From Discostella pseudostelligera (lineage: Eukaryota > Bacillariophyta > Thalassiosirophyceae > Thalassiosirales > Thalassiosiraceae): a DNA stretch of 26,015 bases. This document shows positions 19,883-26,015 of the stretch, piece after piece (position 1 is the stretch's first letter; the number at the start of each line of letters is the position of its first letter). The notes below the pieces were generated by a model. The model worked only from the letters and a program-made list of their open reading frames with translations, was not told where the DNA came from and ran no database searches. The position numbers were made by a program, and so were the translations under genes. The stretch is from the NCBI GenBank assembly GCA_036940085.1, contig JALLBK010000330.1:1-26015 (forward strand), read 5' to 3'.

Positions 19883-20724
19883 GATGAATTTGGAGGGAAA
19901 GATAGATATTTGGAGCTTCACAAATTAATGAATGATGATGATGTTGATAGACGACGACGATGGCGAGATATATCGCAATTGCCGCTTTGGAATTGGGATG
20001 GGCGTAATGGAGATGAATGCTGCCGCTGTTGCGTTGCTCTATGCAGTTGCTATGGCTCTTTATATCGCTTCAGATGGCTTCGTAGGCGTAGGCTACGCGT
20101 AGGAGAGAATGCGGCGGCGGCGGATTTTGTGGTTTGTGGTCTCATTGTCATTGTGGAGGAGATTCGATTTCGATTGGTGGCGGATTTTTGGCGGGAGAAG
20201 AGGATGACGTGGCGCACACGGACAGACGAAAGATACTTTTTGGATCTTTCGCGAACCATCCATCATGATTACACGTGGCAGTAAAAGATCCAACATGACG
20301 TCATCCTCACGCCAAATCAACCGTCGCAGCCGCCATCACAAAAGCAAAGAAGACAGAAACAGAAGACGGAGACGATGGACGATAATGAAGATGTGCCGCA
20401 TCCAAATCCGGCAGTATCGTAGCAAATAATGGCCTGGCGACGAATCAAACAGCGCCCGCCATCCGCCATGCCACCATTGATTTCATCGTAAATTATACAA
20501 TGATGAGATCGCAGATCGCACTCTCTCCACGCTCGGCCGTCGGGAAGTAGCAGGCACAATGATGTCACCTCATGACTAGTGCATGCCTCCCGAATCCTGA
20601 CAATATATCATACTCATCCTCCACCTGCAACCTGCTGTGAAACCTTCATACCAAATTATTACACTACTCAACCTTGATACTCAGAGTGAGAAGGACGCGA
20701 ACAATTCGACAATAAACAAAAACG
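19883..20724. other. Divergent intergenic region between the TPR-AHA1 gene and the orphan oxygenase-like gene
   Basis: A shared 842 bp promoter region. Features include a minus-strand TATAAAG near 20054-20062, a palindromic GTAGG/CTACG cluster at 20081-20102, an E2F-like TTTTGGCGGGAG at 20185-20196 and a perfect CRE at 20296-20303. ORFs on both strands in this interval have shadow-like composition and were not called. Confidence 0.45.
20296..20303. promoter_or_regulatory. Perfect CRE palindrome TGACGTCA
   Basis: An eight-base bZIP site lying between the divergent TPR-AHA1 and orphan oxygenase-like genes. TGACGT-type elements are known in diatoms as CO2/cAMP-responsive elements of carbonic anhydrase promoters. 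Function here is inferred from the sequence only. Confidence 0.4.
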
Positions 20725-22233
20725 ATGATGATGCAAAAGAAACAACAACCAATACCTTCATCCATATCTTCATCTCTCAATCATCTTGAAGAGATAATAA
20801 TCAATGAATTATCAACAAACATGGGCATTGACATCTTTGCACCACTCTCTCAATCAGAACAATTACTAGCACATTCCTTTGGAGAATTTTCACACTTTGT
20901 ACTGCATACCGCCAAGGAGGCATGTCTTGAAATATTGGAGATGGAATTGCATAATAGTGGTCGTGGCGGTGGCGAATCGTCAGTGGGGGTATTGCAGGGT
21001 GGGAGTGATACCCATTCTATTTATAGAGTATCGTTCCCTACAACATCAGAAAATTATGATCATGGCAGTGGCAAGAAGAAAACAAAAAAGAACAATGACA
21101 ACAATGCCGCAGTGCAATTGCTTCATCTCTACAACCAACAATGCACCAACAAGTCTTCCATGCTCACAATGGATGATATTCAACGGTACATGCTTGAGAT
21201 GTTGCGTCGTCGGCAATTCCACAATAGTTATCGGGATGGAGGATACACCCGTCTAGGAAATCTCATGTTCATACTACAATTCGGTGGACCAACGTTAGGA
21301 CAAGTACGTCACATTGATAACATGCTACCCAATGTCCAGATTTGCTTGTACATGTCATACCGTTGTCCAAGTACTATTGTGTACGTCGTGGATGATTTGG
21401 ATGGATTGCCAGTAACGGATGGAGAGACACTTGTTGAATTTTGGGAGAGACTGCAAGAGGACCAACAGGAAAACGTAAAGCACCGACCAGTACCAACATT
21501 GGTGAAACAAGTCCTACTTGAAAATGGCGATCGAAAGTTGAAGGATGCATGGTACACCCAATATTTTACTCGATGGAATACAATCAATTGTCAATTGCAA
21601 TGTTTTGGGAAATTATACCAACCCGTATCCCACACATTGGCATTGGATGCGGTACCACCAGGCACGACACTGATTGCGGGGGGAAATGATATACATGCCG
21701 GACCACCAACGACGGAATCGCGTATGTTTGCGTTTGCCATTGGTATTTCGGAATGTGTTGACAATGAATATTATGAGGAAGGAACCGATGATTATGATCA
21801 TGATGATGACGCTTCCGGTGTCGAAGAGAAAGTTAATGACGGAGAAGTACAGTACTCACCAGTGCTATTGCACAATGACCTTTGCTGCCTTCTATTTAGC
21901 ATTCTCGAAAACGAATACAATACACTGGAAAAGGAAGATTTGGTTCGCGAGGCGAAAGTGTTTCTTGTGCGTGTACTCATACGACTGCTTCGAGATTGTC
22001 CCACGAAGCAATATCTACTTCAGATTGATGAAGATCGAATGGGTGTTCGGATATGGCTCGATAAGGTAATATCTAATCTTTTGGGAAATGATGATGAACA
22101 TTCGATCGATGATTTGATTGAAGAGGCTGCTGGCAGTGACACGATATTGTACAGTCCGGATGTTGTGAAACGTAGGTCAAAAAGGAAGAAAGTTCGGTAC
22201 AAATCAAAGCTGAAAGGGAGTTATGGTAAATGA
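20725..22233 (+). CDS. Orphan with an HxD...H...R pattern, possible 2-oxoglutarate/Fe(II) oxygenase fold
   Basis: A single exon of 502 residues starting at ATG 20725 (the first of three consecutive Met codons). A helical N-terminal part (about 15-80) and a Lys/Asn-rich linker precede a beta-rich region. There GQVRHIDNMLPNVQICLYMSY (H196, D198) and, 126 residues later, GGNDIHAGPPTTESRMFAFAIGI (H324, R333) fit the facial triad HxD...H and the Arg that binds 2-oxoglutarate in double-stranded beta-helix dioxygenases. The spacing is long, which would need a large insert (LPVTDGETLVEFWERLQEDQ and beyond). A helical region (ENEYNTLEKEDLVREAKVFLV) follows, and a basic nuclear-type tail (RRSKRKKVRYKSKLKG) ends the protein. 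No named family is recognised and enzyme activity is speculative. Confidence 0.7.
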   Translation: MMMQKKQQPIPSSISSSLNHLEEIIINELSTNMGIDIFAPLSQSEQLLAHSFGEFSHFVLHTAKEACLEILEMELHNSGRGGGESSVGVLQGGSDTHSIYRVSFPTTSENYDHGSGKKKTKKNNDNNAAVQLLHLYNQQCTNKSSMLTMDDIQRYMLEMLRRRQFHNSYRDGGYTRLGNLMFILQFGGPTLGQVRHIDNMLPNVQICLYMSYRCPSTIVYVVDDLDGLPVTDGETLVEFWERLQEDQQENVKHRPVPTLVKQVLLENGDRKLKDAWYTQYFTRWNTINCQLQCFGKLYQPVSHTLALDAVPPGTTLIAGGNDIHAGPPTTESRMFAFAIGISECVDNEYYEEGTDDYDHDDDASGVEEKVNDGEVQYSPVLLHNDLCCLLFSILENEYNTLEKEDLVREAKVFLVRVLIRLLRDCPTKQYLLQIDEDRMGVRIWLDKVISNLLGNDDEHSIDDLIEEAAGSDTILYSPDVVKRRSKRKKVRYKSKLKGSYGK

Positions 22234-22399
22234 TAAAACATGCTTACTTCCACGCCACAAGTTGCGTTCAGAATTGATACTATCATTTGGGTCCGTGTAG
22301 GCAAATCTCTGATATGTTCCATCCGACGATCACGGTTGATAGACAGTAGAGAACACAGCGAGCTATCGGTTGTAGACAAACCCATCATCCATAAGCTAT
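22234..22399. other. Convergent 3' intergenic region
   Basis: The 166 bp separate the ends of the orphan oxygenase-like gene and the MYND gene. Nothing else is visible. Confidence 0.4.
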
Positions 22400-22979
22400 C
22401 TATCCAAGGAAACCAGACGCTTTGGAATTATCCAGCACCTCTTCCTTGAATTTCACTCCAACTTTAATCCATTCCAGAAACACCACAGCTTCTTCCGTGC
22501 TCATGCCGAACATCTTCGCAAATTGCGGCGCCGACACTCCCTGACCGGCAGCCTTGTTCGCAAGCAGATCTGCAATCTTTTCGGCATTCTTCGGAGAGTC
22601 AAGACCGTACTTGACTCGAATTCTATCGAACTCACGTTTGTGTATTGTATGAGACTCGGCTTGGGCCAAGTCGGCGGCGATGGCCTTGCACCGGCTTTTG
22701 TGCGCCTTCCAATCGGCCAACTGATGCTCCCGGCTGCAGTAGTACGAGCTTTTGCATTGCTGACATCTTTGCGATGCTGCTTCACTGCATACAGCGCATA
22801 TATTTGCTTTAAGTTGGTGGTTAGTTGGTGGTGATGCGATGGTGATGGAATGGCGGGAAGATGAGGAAAATGGCGGGAAGGATAATATGGCGATAATATG
22901 GCGGGAAGAGAAGGTGGCGAAATTGGCGGGAAGAAAAGTAGTACCCCTTGGATGAGTGCGTCGCGTTAGTACTTACCAT
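22400..22979 (-). CDS. MYND zinc-finger protein, 5' exon tentative
   Basis: The main exon is 22806-22400. It encodes a MYND finger (CAVCSEAASQRCQQC, YYCSREHQLADWKAHKSRC) with His in place of the sixth Cys (YCSREHQ), then a helical C-terminus rich in Lys and Ala with GVSAPQFAKMFGMSTEEAVVF. No in-frame ATG precedes the finger. The sequence just before it (ACTAACCACCAACTTAAAG) resembles a branch point and acceptor, so an upstream exon is expected. A tiny exon ATGGTAA (22979-22973) with donor GTACTA restores the frame to 137 residues, but the stronger-looking donor GTAAGT one codon after the ATG would leave the frame one base out. MYND domains usually bind proline-rich peptides. The finger is firm; the start is not. 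Confidence 0.72.
22852..22932. promoter_or_regulatory. Four E2F-like GGCGGGAA sites in 81 bp
   Basis: Exact copies at 22852-22859, 22872-22879, 22900-22907 and 22925-22932, all in the same orientation. The first three are preceded by AT (ATGGCGGGAA, ATATGGCGGGAA) and the last by TT (TTGGCGGGAA). Extra partial copies (ATGGCG, GTGGCG) lie between them. They lie upstream of the MYND finger exon, either in its promoter or in its first intron, depending on the start used. Confidence 0.6.
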
Positions 22980-23097
22980 ACTACGTCGTCGAGTCTCACC
23001 CCAATTATTCCAGTGTCAATTGTCAGTAGAATTATTACTCCTATTCAAATTCAATGCACTATGAGTGATTATAAGTAGTTGATCCTAATGCCAATAT

Positions 23098-25711
23098 TTA
23101 CGGGCATGCGCAACAAGTGCAGGTAATGCTTTCACAATCGGCCATGAGATCACTCAGCACGAAGTTGTCTGAAAGTTTGCATATCTCGGGGGCCAACCCA
23201 GAAAAGTTGTTGCCGTGTAAATGCATAAGCTTCAACTTGGTTAGTTGACCTAATTCGGATGGTACTTTGCCACTGAAGTCATTTCCCTCGAGATAGACAT
23301 ATTCCAGCTTGAGCATTTTGCCCATATCACTAGGGATAGGCCCCGAGAGCTCATTATCCGCAGCTCTTAGTGATCGAAGGGACGTCATTCCACGCATTGT
23401 GACTGGCAACTGTCCACTCAAGTTGTTCCCAGTAATGAACAGCTCCTCTAAATCTCGCATTTGTCCCCATTCCTCTGGTATTGTTCCTGTCAACTCATTT
23501 GCATCCAAGTACAAAAAGACGAGACCGTCCAATACTCCCAACTCGGATGGCAAGGGTCCGCTCAAATTCATCATATACAAGTGAAGCTCATTCAGCTTTT
23601 CAAGTTTGGACAGTTCGGCTGGAATCATTCCATTCAGTTTAGGATTCGTGTCCAAATACAGAGTCTCCAACTCCGTCAGATAACCAAGCTCGGTGGGTAT
23701 TGTCCCAGATAATTCATTCCGACGAAGACGCAAATCGATCATGTTATACATTTGGCCCAGAGCTTTTGGTATCGTCCCAGTGAGCTTATTATCGTCAAGA
23801 TAGAGTGCAATCACATTCTGCAAGTTACCAAACGAATTCGGTATCGTCCCCGTGATGGAATTGTTGAACATGCTCAAACTGCGCAATTCCATCAAGTTGC
23901 CCATCCCGGCTGGTATACTCCCTCGAAACATGTTATCGTTCATGTACAGATTGTATAGATTGCTCAATTTGCCAATATCGTTTGGGATCACTCCTGAGAA
24001 ATCATTTTCCGATATGAACAAATCTGCATAGTGGATTAATCCAAGACGATGATAAGAGTTCCATATCGAAGAGTACTCGAAAAGCACACAACATCAAACG
24101 AACTAACTGACCTTGCAAATGCACCAACAATCCCACCTCTCGACCAATCGTACCCCCCATCTCATTCTTACTAATATCTATCACTTGCAGTTTCGGAAAC
24201 GCAGTGTATAATTCATGAGGCAATATCCCATTCAAATTATTGTTGGTCAAATTGAGACCCGAGACGTAGTAATCATCATTTTCACTCTCTGGCACGGCCG
24301 ACGCCGAGCCTTGTCCACCACCATCTCTGGAACGAGAATGACAAGAAATGCCATGCCAGGCACAGTATCCCAATCCCGACAACCAATTCTCAGTATTCTT
24401 CCATACAATATCCTCCTTTTGTAAATCCAATGGATTGAATGGCAATTCAAATGGATCCTCGACATGCTGTCCTGTCAAACTTTGTCGGACAATGTGTAAG
24501 TCGGTAGTTTGGTAGTAATCCACATCTGGCAAATCCAACTGTCTTTCATCCTCATTCACAATCCACACCAATGCCTTGTATTGCGGCGACGTCGTATCCT
24601 CCAGCGAAGAGGCATGCGAGATGGACCGTTCGAGCAATCGATCTTTGATACGGTTAAATTTCTCTGGATTGGATATTGCCGTGAATGTTGTTCCTCCTCC
24701 GTCCTTGCCATTGTTTTGGTTTTGTGTGCTTCCAGACCACGGAGGCCGTACACCAGTACTATCGTCATTCGAATGTGCATATGGTTCCAGCACGCCCAAT
24801 AACAATATCAACAATGTCAATATCATAACTGATGCAATAATGTGCCGATGGAAGGTAAAACAACACATGGGTAGTTTGATATAACGTCCTCGTTGTCGAT
24901 GGTATAGTTCATATTCATCATCTTCATTGTAATCGGCGTGAAATCCATGTAGGTTGATCCGGTTGTTCATATCACTGTTGCCAATTGGATTAGTAGATGA
25001 AGTTGGTGCTTGTGCGTGAGATTGGTGCCGAGACAAGATGGGTCCATCCTGGTTGAGACGACGAGATGCCATCAAGATTAATTCCCGACTTTCCTCGACA
25101 ATATTTCGATCCGTCCCCCCACCACCCTCTGATGATGATGTCCACTTCCAATTTCGCCATACACTTCCAGGAGGAGGCATGTTGTTGTTCACACCCTCAC
25201 CCATTGCATTATTTGCATCATAGGCAGTAGAAGTGAGAATAGGGGAAGAGGTGGGAGAATCATTGGGAGAGAGGGAGGGTTTGTGCCATAAATGATCGGA
25301 TGGTAGTGACGAAGAGAAGGGAGATGCATCATTATCGTCGTCGTCATCATCATCATCACTGGCATCATCGACTACAAAGGTGCCAATAGCAGCAGCAGCA
25401 GCAGCAGCAGAGGTGGCGGTATTTGCTTCAATGTCATCCCCCATAATATTATTGGAAGTGCCCATGATAGTACCGAAATTGTAATCTCGATCACCAGTAG
25501 TAGTATCATTAATGACGCCACCGACCGCGCTGGAAAAGGCTCCCGCATCAGTAGTTCCGCCACCACCACCACTACCAGTAGATCCAGTGGCGACGTTGGG
25601 AGGAGGCAACGGCAACGTCCCCGAAGCCGCCTCCTCCATCAAACGCATTTGAACAAGACGCGCCGCACGACGTTCGTTCAATTTTGACTCTTTTTCAAAG
25701 GAGTCCAGCAT
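23098..25711 (-). CDS. Type II membrane LRR protein without kinase
   Basis: Two exons, 25711-24112 and 24023-23098, joined by an 88 bp intron starting GTCAGT; 841 residues. Residues 1-289 are a disordered, Ser/Gly/Asp-rich presumed cytosolic part with poly-Asp and poly-Ala runs. One hydrophobic anchor lies at about 291-309 (IIASVMILTLLILLLGVLE) and no signal peptide is seen. After a luminal stem with an LRRNT-like segment (WLSGLGYCAWHGISC) come about 14 plant-type LRRs of 24 residues (for example NELSGTIPTELGYLTELETL), ending in a Cys-rich cap (CESITCTCCACP). The intron lies between LRRs and keeps the repeat phase (VHLQ/DLFISENDFSG). Diatoms have many such LRR proteins; ligand and role are unknown. 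Confidence 0.85.
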
Positions 25712-26015
25712 CTTTTTTGATTAACTTGCTTATGAGATCTTGCTGCGTGCACTTTAGAGAGTTGGTAGATAGTCGGTAGGTGTGGGGATAGTAGGGCGAC
25801 GAGCGGCGGCTCTAGCATCATTTACTTATCATTTGGTCATGATCTTTTATCAGTGTTACTGCAGTGTGCAGTGCACGCTGCATGATGAGACAAACGCTTG
25901 CCAAAGGGGGCGCATCTGCAATTGGCGAAACTGGCTGCAGAGACTGTGTAGAAAATATCGCCAAGATGGGGGCTGTTCCGAATCGTGAAGTAAGATATGG
26001 CGGGAACCTGCACAC
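25712..26015. other. Right edge, 5' region of the LRR gene
   Basis: 304 bp with no convincing gene. A minus-strand ORF is open at the edge (25818-26015) but has no recognisable domain. The last 20 bases carry an E2F-like site. Confidence 0.35.
25999..26006. promoter_or_regulatory. E2F-like GGCGGGAA site at the right edge
   Basis: An exact match to the octamer found at the left edge and upstream of the MYND gene, preceded by AGATAT as at one of the MYND sites. It lies in the region upstream of the LRR gene and possibly of a gene beyond the window. Confidence 0.4.

Noticed and set aside
19832..20568. ORFs in the TPR-AHA1/oxygenase-like divergent region
   Set aside because: Arg/Trp/Cys-rich shadow composition, on both strands at once, in DNA that holds promoter-like motifs.
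25818..26015. Minus-strand ORF open at the right edge
   Set aside because: No domain, and its start lies off the window; it could be an exon, but nothing supports that.

Overview
This window looks like nuclear DNA from a diatom or close stramenopile relative. Genes sit on both strands, separated by 0.2-1.1 kb. Introns are short (about 68-118 bp where I could place both ends), almost all GT-AG. Proteins are full of low-complexity tracts (poly-Q, poly-P, poly-G, poly-D, poly-S). There is a membrane-anchored LRR protein without a kinase and a TPR-AHA1 fusion, both of which I associate with diatoms from general knowledge. I found no bacterial-type operons, tRNA, rRNA, CRISPR array or transposase. 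Species cannot be fixed from sequence alone.

Layout, left to right. 240-2053 (-): cystinosin-type cystine transporter, three exons. 2683-4254 (-): Gemin2/SIP1, an SMN-complex factor. 4989-7026 (+): orphan three-exon gene with three copies of a 27-residue repeat. 7294-11280 (-): Sen1/senataxin-type SF1 helicase, with a WW domain inside the helicase core and one GC-AG intron. 11295-11507 (-): possible small ORF in a suspect stretch. 11675-13025 (-): proline-rich protein with three matrin-type zinc fingers, most likely the N-terminus of the helicase gene. 14151-16480 (+): PDZ plus PH-like protein with NPF/DPF/DPW motifs. 17110-18069 (+): PIG-H-like GPI-anchor subunit. 18322-19882 (-): TPR-AHA1 Hsp90 co-chaperone. 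20725-22233 (+): orphan with an HxD...H...R pattern like 2-oxoglutarate oxygenases. 22400-22979 (-): MYND-finger protein. 23098-25711 (-): type II membrane LRR protein.

Two single N characters (11674 and 15387) mark assembly joins. At 15387 the two contig ends share an identical 72 bp overlap. At 11674 the right contig begins with a 55 bp sequence that also lies about 450 bp inside the left contig. Collapsing the copies restores continuous reading frames in both places, and in the first case joins the zinc-finger ORF to the helicase ORF.

The genes are mostly unrelated housekeeping functions (lysosomal/vacuolar transport, snRNP assembly, RNA/DNA helicase, membrane trafficking, GPI anchors, chaperones) and do not form one pathway. 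What links several loci is the intergenic octamer TTCCCGCC/GGCGGGAA, an E2F-like site: three copies at the left edge, four in 81 bp upstream of the MYND gene, one at the right edge, with near matches in other promoters. I see no single undescribed multi-gene system. The most interesting items are the zinc-finger/WW/Sen1 helicase architecture, the repeat-bearing orphan and the E2F-like clusters.
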